A stretch of DNA of 64,000 bases from Flavobacteriaceae bacterium. Its GTDB lineage: Bacteria; Bacteroidota; Bacteroidia; Flavobacteriales; Flavobacteriaceae. The translations under genes and the position numbers were made by a program. This document shows, one piece after another, positions 55,734-64,000 of the stretch. The notes below the pieces were generated by a model. That model was not told the DNA's origin. It saw only the letters and a list, made by a program, of their open reading frames with translations, and made no database searches. The DNA is taken from contig JANQMD010000055.1 of NCBI GenBank assembly GCA_028280265.1, positions 67,626-131,625 of the forward strand, given 5' to 3'. Numbering within the stretch: the first letter of the stretch is position 1; each line of letters starts with the position of its first letter.

Positions 55734-57101
55734 CTATAGCTCTCTCTTTTTTACTACGACTTTAATGCTGTTTTTTGGCCTTAGGTTTAATAAGGGGTTT
55801 AATCCTACAGGTTCCGATTGTTTGACCTTTATAAATTCATATTTTTTCACAAACATTGCCAAAATTAATTGCATTTCCATAATCGCAAAATTATTCCCAA
55901 TACAATATCTTGGGCCTCCTCCAAATGGAATATAAGTGTATGGTTTTTGCTGCTTTTTTCTTTCAGGAGAAAATCGCTCTGGGTCAAAAGTTTCAGGGTC
56001 TTTCCAATAGTTAGAATTATGATGCACACCATAAACAAACCCAGTAATGTCAGTACCTTTTTTCAAAGGAATACCATTGCAATAATCATCTTCAATAGCT
56101 TCTCTTACGAGATACCAAGCTGGAGGGTATAAACGCATCGATTCTTCAATAACTTGAAGTGCATACCCCAGTTCTTTTAGCGATTCAAATGAAGGTTTCT
56201 TTGTGCCCAAATTATCTATTACAGAATGATGCAGTTTGTCTTGAATCTCATCATGTTCAGATAATAAATACCAAGTCCATGTTAAAGACATAGCAGAGGT
56301 TTCATGTCCTGCAACAAAAAATAGCAAACATTCATCTAAAATTTGTTGATCACTCATTTTTTCGCCATTTTCATATCTTGATTCGAGTAGCATGTCCAAA
56401 AGATCATCATTCTTTGAACCTGATTTTTTTCTATTATGAATTATCTCTAATACAATACTCTTAGACTCGTCTATCTTTTTCTGAAGCTTTTCTTCCTTTT
56501 TAGTGAAGAAATGCCATGGTATTAGGAATGGCTTTCGAGCTCGGTCAATCAAAAATTGTTGTAAATTACTAAGAGCAGTAGAAATAACCTCAAGCCTATG
56601 ATTTTCCACAGTTTCACTAAATAACCCTTTGGTAACTATCCTAAAAGCTAGATGAGTCATTTCTTTTACGAGATCTATTTCTTCCTCTTTATGAGCATAA
56701 ATATTCAATTTAGTTTCCATGTAATGATTAATTTCAGAAACCATCGTTTTTGATATTTTTTCAAGTTTTTCCTTGTGAAACCCTTTTTGAATTGCTCTTC
56801 GTTGTGCCAACCAATATGCTCCATCTGAAATAAGTAAACCATTTCCTACATATTTTTTAGCTATAAATCTCAATCCCCGAGGTTTTCGATAGTTTTTATG
56901 GTTTTTTTGAAGCATCTGCCTAATCAGTTCAGGGCGATCAGTTAATAGAAATTTATAAGGAATAGTTCCAGAGACAACTCCATTGTTTTTATCTAGTATT
57001 TCTTGAAAATAGGCTATTGGGTTTTTTGAGATTTTTGGTATTTGAAAGAATGCTTTAACGATGTTTTGCCTAGCAACTTTTTGGGTAGTGTTGGGTTTCA
57101 T
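55734..57101 (-). CDS. Cytochrome P450
   Basis: The 455-residue protein has the I-helix oxygen-binding segment AGHETSAMSLTW, the ExxR motif in EESMRLYPPAW, the P-E-R-F segment and the heme-thiolate loop FGGGPRYCIG. No N-terminal membrane anchor or fused reductase is present, so it needs separate redox partners, none of which are nearby. The sequence style is close to fatty-acid/CYP102-like soluble P450s, but the substrate is unknown. It is convergent with mnmE. Confidence 0.93.
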   Translation of the reverse strand: MKPNTTQKVARQNIVKAFFQIPKISKNPIAYFQEILDKNNGVVSGTIPYKFLLTDRPELIRQMLQKNHKNYRKPRGLRFIAKKYVGNGLLISDGAYWLAQRRAIQKGFHKEKLEKISKTMVSEINHYMETKLNIYAHKEEEIDLVKEMTHLAFRIVTKGLFSETVENHRLEVISTALSNLQQFLIDRARKPFLIPWHFFTKKEEKLQKKIDESKSIVLEIIHNRKKSGSKNDDLLDMLLESRYENGEKMSDQQILDECLLFFVAGHETSAMSLTWTWYLLSEHDEIQDKLHHSVIDNLGTKKPSFESLKELGYALQVIEESMRLYPPAWYLVREAIEDDYCNGIPLKKGTDITGFVYGVHHNSNYWKDPETFDPERFSPERKKQQKPYTYIPFGGGPRYCIGNNFAIMEMQLILAMFVKKYEFIKVKQSEPVGLNPLLNLRPKNSIKVVVKKREL

Positions 57102-57324
57102 AACTAAATAAATGTTGGGTAATAATCACTAATTTATTAAATTATAATTACTTACAATTGCTTACCTCATCTAATTTTCAATGCTCATCATTCGATGTTC
57201 TATATTCATCATTCAAATATCGTCAATCAAAAATCTACAATCATCAATAACAAACACAACAATTGGTCTTGATCTCTCATTTAGCCTTGATCCATAGAAT
57301 AGAACAAAATTGTTTTATAAATTA

Positions 57325-57358
57325 AAAAAAGCTTCTTCAAAAATGAAGAAGCTTTTTT
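57325..57358 (-). terminator. Terminator of the tRNA-His transcript
   Basis: AAAAAAGCTTCTTC pairs exactly with GAAGAAGCTTTTTT around AAAAAT; on the minus strand it immediately follows the tRNA 3' end and ends in T residues. Confidence 0.88.
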
Positions 57359-57359
57359 G

Positions 57360-57434
57360 GGTGGAAGATGGGGTTCGAACCCACGACCTCCGGAACCACA
57401 ATCCGGCGCTCTAACCAGCTGAGCTACAACCACC
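57360..57434 (-). tRNA. tRNA-His (anticodon GTG), with odd acceptor stem
   Basis: Minus strand: encoded G-1 (57434), acceptor 5' side GTGGTTG, D arm GCTC-AGCTGGTTA-GAGC, anticodon stem CCGGA/TCCGG with loop TTGTGGT (anticodon GTG), T arm GTGGG-TTCGAAC-CCCAT and C73. The encoded G-1 and C73 are the histidine identity pair. The acceptor 3' side is CTTCCAC, so pairs 5-68 and 6-67 are both U-U mismatches. A terminator follows at once. Either an unusual but working tRNA or one that has begun to decay. Confidence 0.9.
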
Positions 57435-57473
57435 ATATACAATTGACAATGGTTCACCGTCAATTTTTAAATG

Positions 57474-57516
57474 TCCGCCGAAGGAAAATTTATTTCCAAA
57501 GGCGGGTGCAAATGTA
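57474..57516 (-). promoter_or_regulatory. Promoter box and palindrome upstream of tRNA-His
   Basis: On the minus strand TACATTTG (57509-57516) matches the -7 consensus, followed by an interrupted palindrome CCGCC-TTT-GGAAA / TTTCC-TTC-GGCGG (57475-57506). The TACATTTG-GC-rich arrangement is usual for stable RNA promoters in this phylum. Confidence 0.45.
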
Positions 57517-57547
57517 CTTTATTTTTTGATTTTTCGAAAAGAAAAAA

Positions 57548-58264
57548 TCAAATTAATTTATCTAGAGAATCAACAGCAACAAATCGCTCTACTGTAAAAC
57601 CCTCAGCATATTCTGCTCCAATTAATCTCCCTAAGTCTCTTGCCCTATATTCAATACTGTCTGTAAAGTTTTTGCTCGTAATGGGAGTCTGAGGTTCTTT
57701 ACTATTGGGATCAAAAAATTGTGAACTATATGCCATCACCGATGCCACCTTTTGATCCATGAATCCAGTCACATCTACAACAAAATCGGGTTCAATATTT
57801 TTCCATTGAATGTAGTGATAAACGTGCTTGGGTCTCCATTTTTCTTGCAGTTTTCCACCCCATTCAGTTATAATCTTTTGCAACCCACTTAAAAAACAAG
57901 CATCAGAAACGAGTTTACTTCCCTTTCCATGATCAATATGTCGATCATCTATTGCATTACAAAGCACGATATCTGGTTGATATTTTCGTATCATTTTGAT
58001 GACCGCAATTTGATGTTCCTTATCATTGACAAAAAAGCCATCAGCAAAACTTAAATTCTCTCTGACCACTATACCCAATATCTCGGCAGCTTTTTCAGCT
58101 TCAATTTTTCGAAGTTCGGCAGAACCTCTTGTGCCTAACTCTCCTTGAGTTAAATCTACTATCCCAACTTTTTTTCCTAATGAAATTTCTTTCGCTAATG
58201 TTGCCGCAGCTCCTAACTCAACATCATCAGGGTGTGCTCCAAATGCAAGTATGTCTAACTTCAT
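57548..58264 (-). CDS. bshB1: Bacillithiol biosynthesis deacetylase BshB1
   Basis: The 238-residue LmbE-like zinc deacetylase has the metal site AFGAHPDDVELG (H11-x-D-D), TQGELGTRGSAELRKIEAEKAA, the DDRHIDHGKGSKL segment and a C-terminal RARDLGRLIGAEYAEGF typical of BshB1. It removes acetyl from GlcNAc-malate to give GlcN-malate, to which BshC adds cysteine. Its ATG overlaps the stop of the upstream transsulfuration gene by 4 nt, so cysteine supply and bacillithiol synthesis may be linked. Confidence 0.93.
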   Translation of the reverse strand: MKLDILAFGAHPDDVELGAAATLAKEISLGKKVGIVDLTQGELGTRGSAELRKIEAEKAAEILGIVVRENLSFADGFFVNDKEHQIAVIKMIRKYQPDIVLCNAIDDRHIDHGKGSKLVSDACFLSGLQKIITEWGGKLQEKWRPKHVYHYIQWKNIEPDFVVDVTGFMDQKVASVMAYSSQFFDPNSKEPQTPITSKNFTDSIEYRARDLGRLIGAEYAEGFTVERFVAVDSLDKLI

Positions 58265-59418
58265 GCAGTAATTCTTATCGTTTTTTGAATCGCTTGTTCT
58301 ATATCCGCTATCAAATCTTCAGGTTCTTCAATGCCTACAGAAAAACGTATCAACCCATTTTTTATTCTTCTCTCTAACCGTTCTTCTTCGGAAAGTAACG
58401 CATGTGTTGTCTGAGCTGGACTAACGGTGGTACTTTCTAAACCTGCTAAACTCATGGATGGTTTAATCAACTGTAATGCTCGTTGAAATTCCATAGGATC
58501 AATTTCATCTTTCAACTCAAAAGATAACATGGCCCCAAATCCCTTCATTTGCTTTTTTGCCAATTCATGATCGGAATGTGATTCTAAGCCTGGATAGTAA
58601 ACTTTGTCGATATCATTGCTCTGCTCAAAGTATTCTGCCATGATTTGAGCATTTTTAGTTTGCTCCTTTACTCTTAAATTTAACGTTTTAAGACTTCTCT
58701 CTAACATCCAAACCATAAAATCACTCAAATTGCCGCCGAGATTAATGCCTGTTTGCCAAATGGCTTCAATATGTTCTTTTGAGGCTGCTACTGCTCCTGC
58801 CGAAATATCTGAATGTCCACCCATGTACTTCGTTGCAGAGTGGATTACAATGTCAATTCCAAAATCATACGGATTCTGATTTATCGGGGACGCAAACGTA
58901 TTGTCAATCATGGTCATAATTCCATTGCTTTTGGCTAGACCTGCTATTGCTTTGATATCTGTTAGCGATAATAGTGGATTCGATGGAGTTTCCACATATA
59001 TAATTTTGGTATTCTCCTGAATCAATTCTTCAAAATCAGAGATTACATGACTCTCTGTGAATGAGTATTCAATATTGAATTTCTCAAATTCTTTAACGAT
59101 GAAGTTGTAGGTACCACCATAAATTACCTGCTGAACAATAACATGATCTCCAGGCTTTAAAAAAGCCATCATAGAAGTGCTAATAGCCGCCATTCCAGAG
59201 GAAAATATCATAGCATCTTCTGTATGTTCTAAAACAGCGATTTTTTTGCACAAGGCTTCTTGATTTGGTGTATTGTAGTACCTAGGATACCTCTTGATAT
59301 CCACTTCGTCAAAAGCATAAGAAGTTGACATATAAACAGGTGATACTGCTCCTTTGAATTGTTGATCTTTTACCTCACCCACATGAACACATTGGGTGTT
59401 GATTCCTAATTTTTTCAT
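58261..59418 (-). CDS. Cystathionine gamma-synthase/beta-lyase family PLP enzyme
   Basis: The protein has 385 residues with the Cys/Met-metabolism PLP fold: SSGMAAISTSMMAFLKPGDH, VETPSNPLL, MIDNTFASP and the PLP-lysine motif SATKYMGGHSD, then LAGLESTTVSPAQTTHALLS. Family members make or split cystathionine, or sulfhydrylate O-acetylhomoserine; motif reading cannot separate these. The tight overlap with bshB1 favours a role in cysteine supply. It is the first gene of the two-gene unit. Confidence 0.88.
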   Translation of the reverse strand: MKKLGINTQCVHVGEVKDQQFKGAVSPVYMSTSYAFDEVDIKRYPRYYNTPNQEALCKKIAVLEHTEDAMIFSSGMAAISTSMMAFLKPGDHVIVQQVIYGGTYNFIVKEFEKFNIEYSFTESHVISDFEELIQENTKIIYVETPSNPLLSLTDIKAIAGLAKSNGIMTMIDNTFASPINQNPYDFGIDIVIHSATKYMGGHSDISAGAVAASKEHIEAIWQTGINLGGNLSDFMVWMLERSLKTLNLRVKEQTKNAQIMAEYFEQSNDIDKVYYPGLESHSDHELAKKQMKGFGAMLSFELKDEIDPMEFQRALQLIKPSMSLAGLESTTVSPAQTTHALLSEEERLERRIKNGLIRFSVGIEEPEDLIADIEQAIQKTIRITA

Positions 59419-59454
59419 TGAATATGATTCTTGTACGAATTTACAAAAGATACG

Positions 59455-60864
59455 CTAAACTTGTACGGTCTTCCATTTTCCTTTTCGGAACCAGATAACT
59501 CCTATAATAGCGATGAGAACTTCAGCCAAAGTAATCGCCCAGAAAACTCCGCTCGGTCCAAAATCTAAGATAAAAGCCATAAGATATGCAAATGGTAATT
59601 GGAATAACCAAAAACAAATAAAATTGATAATGGTAGGTGTTTTAGTATCTCCAGATCCATTGAAAGATTGAATAATTACCATTCCATAAGCGTAAGCAAT
59701 ATAACCTACAGCAATAACCTGTAAACAAAGGGCTCCATTCTCAACTACTTTAGTATTGTTACTAAACCAACCTAAAAAAGTCGGAGCCAAAAACACATAG
59801 ATGAGTGATACAATTCCCATGAATATAGCACAATACTTACTTGTTTTCCAAACAGATATTTCTGCTCTTTCTGGTTGTCCAGCTCCCAAATTCTGCCCTA
59901 CCAAAGTTGCTGCGGCGTTGCTCATCCCCCATGCAGGCATCAAGGTAAACATCATAATACGAATGGCTATGGTATAACCTGCTAATACTTCACTTCCAAA
60001 TTTTGCCATAAACAGCATCAGAATTACCCAACTGGAAGTTCCAATAATGAATTGCCCAATACCTCCTATTGAAACCTTAATCAAATTGAGCATCACTTCG
60101 AAATGTATTCGAACATCTCTCAGAGCAATTTTGATGTAGGAGTTTCCTCTAAATAATATGACCAATTGTGCTAATACCGCCACTCCTCTACCTGTTGTTG
60201 TTGCTATTGCTGCTCCTTCAACTCCATAAGCAGGGATAGGTCCCAACCCAAAAATAAAAATGGGATCTAAAATAATATTCAATCCATTTGAGAGTATCAA
60301 TGTCCACATAGCAATGGATGCATTCCCTGCTCCTCTAAATACTGCATTGATTAAAAACAGTAGCATTACGGTCATGTTACCACCCAAGAGCACCTGAGTA
60401 TATCCATAACCTTCTTGAATCAGCTCAGGCTCTCCTCCCATAAACTCAAGTATCTCTTTGGGAAAAACAATCCCAATAACACTTATGAGCATTGCAATGA
60501 ATATTCCTAACAAGATAACTTGTACAGCCGCTTTGCTTGCTCCCTCCTGGTCTTTTTCTCCAGTTCGTCTAGCTACAATGGCTGTAGCTCCCATGCTCAA
60601 TCCAATCGCTACTGCATATACTAAGGTTAACACGGATTCTGTTAACCCTACTGTTGCAACTGCATTGACACTCACTCTAGATACAAAGATGATGTCTACC
60701 AATGCAAAGATGGATTCCATTAACATTTCAAGAATCATGGGTATCGAAAGCATAAATACTGCTTTTCGAATGCTTCCAGTTGTAAAATCGTTTTGCTTTC
60801 CTCTAACAGCCTCTAAAAAAAGAGAAAAAATAGTTTGTTTTGATTGTTGTTGATCTGTTGTCAT
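59455..60864 (-). CDS. MATE family efflux transporter
   Basis: The 469-residue protein has twelve TM segments in two halves, with MATE text AVFMLSIPMILEMLMESIFA, GLTESVLTLVYAVAIGLSMG and NLGAGQPERAE in the second half. It exports cationic drugs or metabolites by Na+ or H+ exchange. Substrate unknown. It is 36 nt upstream of the PLP-enzyme gene on the same strand and may be co-transcribed with it. Confidence 0.92.
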   Translation of the reverse strand: MTTDQQQSKQTIFSLFLEAVRGKQNDFTTGSIRKAVFMLSIPMILEMLMESIFALVDIIFVSRVSVNAVATVGLTESVLTLVYAVAIGLSMGATAIVARRTGEKDQEGASKAAVQVILLGIFIAMLISVIGIVFPKEILEFMGGEPELIQEGYGYTQVLLGGNMTVMLLFLINAVFRGAGNASIAMWTLILSNGLNIILDPIFIFGLGPIPAYGVEGAAIATTTGRGVAVLAQLVILFRGNSYIKIALRDVRIHFEVMLNLIKVSIGGIGQFIIGTSSWVILMLFMAKFGSEVLAGYTIAIRIMMFTLMPAWGMSNAAATLVGQNLGAGQPERAEISVWKTSKYCAIFMGIVSLIYVFLAPTFLGWFSNNTKVVENGALCLQVIAVGYIAYAYGMVIIQSFNGSGDTKTPTIINFICFWLFQLPFAYLMAFILDFGPSGVFWAITLAEVLIAIIGVIWFRKGKWKTVQV

Positions 60865-61047
60865 TATGATAATGTCTTATAGTGATATAATGTTCATCTC
60901 CTATTTATCATTAGGAAATGCTCTAAATTGGATAAGTCTTTCAAAAAGACTTCAAAAACGGAAAGTAGATTTAGACTATCATAGTGATACAAATATGCGA
61001 AAAATATTTTAACCTCATTCTTTTGATAATTTCAATATCTTCGTTTT

Positions 61048-61755
61048 ATGATTTCAGTTGCGATTATTGGTACGGGAAATTTAGGGTTTCATTTGTATAA
61101 TGCATTTAGTAAGGTAAAATCAAACCTTACAGTTACTCAATACAATTCAAGAGATTTGAAAGACTTATCTGAAACAGATGTAACTATTATAGCTGTTTCT
61201 GATGATGCTATTCCAGAGGTTTCTTCCAAAATTCAAAATTCATTTGTAGTACACACATCTGGAAATACTGAAATGAATCAATTAAAAAACTCAACCAGAA
61301 AAGGTGTTTTTTACCCTCCTCAATCTTTTACAAAAGAAAAACAAATCGATTTTTCTCAGGTACCTTTCTGCTTGGAGACTGAAAACGAGGAAGATTACCA
61401 GCTTCTATGTCATCTGGCTAATATGCTAGGAAGTCAATTCTACAAAATTGATTCTCAGCAAAGGAAGTACATTCATATAGCTGCTGTTTTTGCAAATAAT
61501 TTTACGAATCATTTATTTCAGATCGCAAAGGATATTTGTGATACTCAACAAATTCCTTTTCATATCCTCTATCCTATTATTGAGGAAACTTCAAAAAAGA
61601 TAAAAAGTATGGACCCAAAAAATGCACAAACTGGTCCTGCCATACGAAATGACCAAAAAACGATAAAAAATCATCTAAATTTGCTGAATTCTTCTCAAAA
61701 AGATATTTATCAAAAATTGACCAACTCAATACAAGAACATGGAAAAAAGTTATAA
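61048..61755 (+). CDS. DUF2520 Rossmann-fold protein
   Basis: The protein has 235 residues: an NAD(P)-type dinucleotide fold (VAIIGTGNLGFHLYNAF), IIAVSDDAIPEV, VHTSGNTEM, FYPPQSFTK, then the C-terminal helical DUF2520 domain (HIAAVFANNFTNHL, ETSKKI). It resembles pyrroline-5-carboxylate reductase-like dehydrogenases but has no known substrate. Its last 17 nt overlap the KdsC-like gene. Confidence 0.88.
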   Translation: MISVAIIGTGNLGFHLYNAFSKVKSNLTVTQYNSRDLKDLSETDVTIIAVSDDAIPEVSSKIQNSFVVHTSGNTEMNQLKNSTRKGVFYPPQSFTKEKQIDFSQVPFCLETENEEDYQLLCHLANMLGSQFYKIDSQQRKYIHIAAVFANNFTNHLFQIAKDICDTQQIPFHILYPIIEETSKKIKSMDPKNAQTGPAIRNDQKTIKNHLNLLNSSQKDIYQKLTNSIQEHGKKL

Positions 61756-62266
61756 GCAATATCTTTCACAAATCAACACACTCATTCTTGATGTCGATGG
61801 TGTTTTAACGAATAGTATGGTTACTGTAATGCCAGACGGTCAATTGGTACGACAGATGAATATTAAAGATGGGTATGCTATGAAAACAGCCATTCAACAG
61901 GGTTTGCGAATTTGTGTGATTTCAGGAGGGAAAAATGAAGGTGTAAGAACTCGATTGAACAATTTAGGAATTCAGGATGTCTATTTGGGTGCTCACGATA
62001 AAATAGAGCAATATCACGAACTAGTTGACATGTATGGTTTAGCACCTGAGAATGTCTTGTATATGGGTGATGATATACCCGATATTCCTGTGATGAAATT
62101 GGTTGGTTTACCTTGCTGCCCTAATGATGCGGTTCCTGAAGTACAAAAAATTTCCAAGTACATTTCAGATAAGAAAGGTGGTGAAGGCTGTGTGAGAGAT
62201 ATTATCGAGCAAATTTTAAGAGTTCAAGGGAAATGGGACAATAATTTCAATGCTCGATACGATTAA
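61739..62266 (+). CDS. KdsC-like HAD phosphatase
   Basis: The 175-residue C0-type HAD phosphatase has motif I LDVDGVLTN (nucleophile Asp), motif II ISGG, K in the G-A-H-D-K segment and motif III YMGDDIPDIPVM, then AVPEVQKISKYISDKKGGEGCVRD. It is the size and pattern of KDO-8-phosphate phosphatase, the lipopolysaccharide precursor enzyme. Closely related members act on other 2-keto-sugar phosphates. Confidence 0.88.
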   Translation: MEKSYKQYLSQINTLILDVDGVLTNSMVTVMPDGQLVRQMNIKDGYAMKTAIQQGLRICVISGGKNEGVRTRLNNLGIQDVYLGAHDKIEQYHELVDMYGLAPENVLYMGDDIPDIPVMKLVGLPCCPNDAVPEVQKISKYISDKKGGEGCVRDIIEQILRVQGKWDNNFNARYD

Positions 62267-62366
62267 TTCCTTGCCTTTATAGACTTTTTTTTGCAGTTTA
62301 TGAAGGTCCCATGAGCAATAAACTTTTCATATTTTTGTTTGTAGTAAACATAAAATCCCATTAAAA

Positions 62367-62792
62367 ATGCGTCTTAAACTTTTCTTTCTTTTTGTCATGA
62401 TTTCTTTTTTTGTAAATAGTCAAACCGTTTTTGGAAAATGGTATTCTATTGACGAAGACACGAACGAAAAAGAGTCCATTATTGAAGTTTACGAAAAAGA
62501 TGGGAAAGCCTATGCAAAAATTGTTTCTATACTTGATGAAGAGAGAAGAGATGCCACTTGCACCGAGTGTAAGGGAAAAAGAAAGAATCAGCCTATTTTG
62601 GGGATGGATATTTTAACGGGATTAAAAAAGAAAGAAGAGGAATGGTCTGGAGGTAAAATTTTAGACCCAAAAAATGGCAAAGAATACAAATGCTACATCA
62701 AACTACTCGATGATAATACTTTAAAAATAAGAGGGTATATTGGTTTTTCTTTGATTGGAAGAACGGCAATTTGGAAGAGAGCAAATCAATAA
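62367..62792 (+). CDS. Exported DUF2147 protein
   Basis: The protein has 141 residues: signal peptide 1-18 (ending FVNSQ), then DUF2147 text GKWYSIDEDTNEKESIIEVY, a C-T-E-C pair (DATCTECKGKRKNQPILG), MDILTGLK, GGKILDPKNGKEYKC and LKIRGYIGFSLIGRTAIWKR. DUF2147 proteins are small lipocalin-like periplasmic proteins of unknown role. Confidence 0.88.
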   Translation: MRLKLFFLFVMISFFVNSQTVFGKWYSIDEDTNEKESIIEVYEKDGKAYAKIVSILDEERRDATCTECKGKRKNQPILGMDILTGLKKKEEEWSGGKILDPKNGKEYKCYIKLLDDNTLKIRGYIGFSLIGRTAIWKRANQ

Positions 62793-62815
62793 ACAGTTTT
62801 CAGTTAACAATGACC

Positions 62816-62896
62816 ATTGATAATTGATAATTGATAATTGATAATTGATAATTGATAATTGATAATTGATAATTGATAATTGATAATTGATAATTG
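62816..62896. repeat. 7-bp tandem repeat array (TAATTGA)n
   Basis: About 11.5 uninterrupted copies of TAATTGA lie between the convergent DUF2147 and pcm genes, ending 5 nt before the pcm stop codon. Copies are exact, so the copy number is likely to vary between strains. Confidence 0.95.
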
Positions 62897-62900
62897 AAAT

Positions 62901-63542
62901 CTAATTCTTCTTCTCTAACATTGGTACAAAAGCAAAATTTCCTAGCTCTTCTTTTTCAAATTCTTTGAGCGATTTTCTTACAAAAGAAGTCATAATTTGT
63001 GTCTTATCCCCAACAGGTATCAATAGCATTCCTCCTACTTTTAATTGCGATAACAATGGCTTAGGCACATACGGAGCCCCTGCAGTTACGATAATTTTAT
63101 CGTATGGTGCTTTTTCGGGGAAGCCTTTGTAACCATCTCCAAAAATAAATTTCTTTGGTTTGTAGCCAATCTTGGGCAAAAACAATGAAGTACGTTTGAA
63201 TAGTTCGTGTTGTCTTTCAATTGAATATACTTCGGCTTTCAACTCTAATAAAACAGCAGTTTGATATCCTGAACCCGTACCGATCTCCAGAACTTTATCT
63301 CCAGGTTTAATACTTAACATTTGTGTTTGAAAAGCAACTGTATAAGGCTGTGATATGGTCTGATCAGCTAAAATTGGAAACGCCTTGTCTTGATAAGCAT
63401 GATCTTCAAAAGAGGAATCAATAAACAAATGTCGAGGAATATTACGAATTGTATTCAATACTTTTTCATCGTAAATCCCTTTTTGTTCTAGTAGTTTAGC
63501 TAACTGATTTCTAAGTCCTTGATGTTTTGAAGTGTCTCGCAA
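62901..63542 (-). CDS. pcm: Protein-L-isoaspartate O-methyltransferase
   Basis: The protein has 213 residues. It shows FPILADQTISQPYTVAFQTQ (isoaspartate-binding region with the S-Q-P turn), the SAM motif VLEIGTGSGYQTAVL, IERQHELF and IIVTAGAPYVPKPLL. It methylates damaged isoaspartyl residues with SAM to start their repair. Intact; it is divergent from the oxidoreductase gene at the right edge. Confidence 0.95.
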   Translation of the reverse strand: MRDTSKHQGLRNQLAKLLEQKGIYDEKVLNTIRNIPRHLFIDSSFEDHAYQDKAFPILADQTISQPYTVAFQTQMLSIKPGDKVLEIGTGSGYQTAVLLELKAEVYSIERQHELFKRTSLFLPKIGYKPKKFIFGDGYKGFPEKAPYDKIIVTAGAPYVPKPLLSQLKVGGMLLIPVGDKTQIMTSFVRKSLKEFEKEELGNFAFVPMLEKKN

Positions 63543-63603
63543 ATTCTATCAGATTACAAGAAGCTAAAAGTAGAATAATTCCCCTAAAATTCCTATAAAA
63601 TTG

Positions 63604-63611
63604 TATCTTTG
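63604..63611 (+). promoter_or_regulatory. -7 promoter element of the oxidoreductase gene
   Basis: TATCTTTG matches TAnnTTTG, 38 nt before the ATG at 63650. No clear TTG at -33. Confidence 0.35.
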
Positions 63612-63649
63612 TTCTCGTTGAAAAATCATCGCTAATAAAATCATTTTTT

Positions 63650-64000
63650 ATGTTAAAAGTAGGAGTTTTAGGAGCTGGACATCTCGGAAAGATTCACCTT
63701 AAATTATTGCAACAATCTGCCAGATATGACCTTGTTGGTTTTTACGATCCTTCTGAGGAAAATGCGAAAAAGGTTGCCGATGAGTTTGGATACCATTCTT
63801 TTTCTTCTGTCGAAGAACTGATCAATTCGGTAGATGTAGTGGATATTGTTACTCCCACCCTGTCTCATTTTGATTGTGCTAAAATGGCTATTGAAAGTGG
63901 TTGCCATATTTTTATAGAAAAGCCAATCACCAATACTGTGATGGAAGCCGAAGCAATCAGAACACTGGCTAGTCAAAAGCACATTAAAGGTCAGGTGGGA
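63650..64000 (+). CDS. Gfo/Idh/MocA family oxidoreductase, 3' end outside window
   Basis: The frame opens at ATG 63650 and runs off the right edge (117 codons seen). It begins with a dinucleotide-binding fold (VGVLGAGHLGKIHLKLL), then VVDIVTPTLSHFDCAK and the family's E-K-P motif (IFIEKPITNT). Members are NAD(P)-dependent sugar or bile-pigment-type dehydrogenases; the substrate domain is not in view. Confidence 0.88.
   Translation, partial: MLKVGVLGAGHLGKIHLKLLQQSARYDLVGFYDPSEENAKKVADEFGYHSFSSVEELINSVDVVDIVTPTLSHFDCAKMAIESGCHIFIEKPITNTVMEAEAIRTLASQKHIKGQVG

Noticed and set aside
57281..57463. 60-residue minus-strand protein
   Set aside because: It is a translation through the tRNA-His gene (the VVVAQLVRAPDCGSGGRGF type of artefact).
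62816..62896. CRISPR array or replication iterons
   Set aside because: The 7-bp units are contiguous without spacers, and no rep or partition gene is near.

Overview
The window reads as chromosome of a low-GC, probably marine, member of the Flavobacteriaceae (Bacteroidota). The pointers are two TonB-dependent receptors, one with an ECF sigma/FecR signalling pair; three secreted proteins that end in T9SS-type sorting domains; BshB1 of bacillithiol synthesis; a single-chain PurL; promoters of the TTG-N~19-TAnnTTTG type; and little sign of Shine-Dalgarno sites. The genus cannot be fixed from sequence alone.

Layout. 1-7.6 kb: the end of a DUF58 gene, two small membrane proteins, guaB, an unknown membrane protein and a FecA-like receptor with a good promoter flanked by two palindromes. 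7.7-12.2 kb is accessory-looking: a tight three-gene unit (a PD-(D/E)XK nuclease-like protein and two small paralogous proteins), then a two-gene unit (LuxI/FeeM-like acyltransferase plus ICMT-type carboxyl methyltransferase) lying between two imperfect copies of a ~160-220 bp direct repeat. 12.2-19.2 kb, minus strand: 5'-nucleotidase lipoprotein, HMG-CoA lyase-like enzyme, STN receptor, FecR, ECF sigma, LysE exporter. 19.3-31 kb: a spondin-domain protein, pyrD, pheT, a large modular extracellular endonuclease and an LRR protein with seventeen 21-residue repeats. 31-35.6 kb: envelope and stress genes, with a 3-methyladenine DNA glycosylase inside a chain of overlapping genes. 35.9-46.2 kb: recG, an RsmB/NOP2-type methyltransferase, purL, a pentapeptide-like protein and an acyl-CoA synthetase preceded by a decayed fragment of a second copy. 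47-55.7 kb: msrA, dnaX, a cation/proton antiporter, a glucosaminidase-like protein, miaE, DUF4268, DUF4870 and mnmE. 55.7-64 kb: P450, tRNA-His, bshB1 with an overlapping transsulfuration enzyme, MATE pump, DUF2520 and KdsC-like genes, DUF2147, pcm and the start of a Gfo/Idh/MocA oxidoreductase.

Most of the window is housekeeping. The best candidates for something undescribed are the nuclease/twin-small-protein unit at 7777-9902 and the acyltransferase/methyltransferase pair at 10231-11567, which could make an N-acyl amino-acid methyl ester or similar lipid signal. Other points: an A10 tract in dnaX placed where a frameshift would yield a short gamma-like subunit; a dispersed palindromic repeat inserted in frame (24 codons) into purL; a tRNA-His with two adjacent U-U mismatches in its acceptor stem; and a 127-bp MITE-like element in a palindrome-rich spacer before mnmE.
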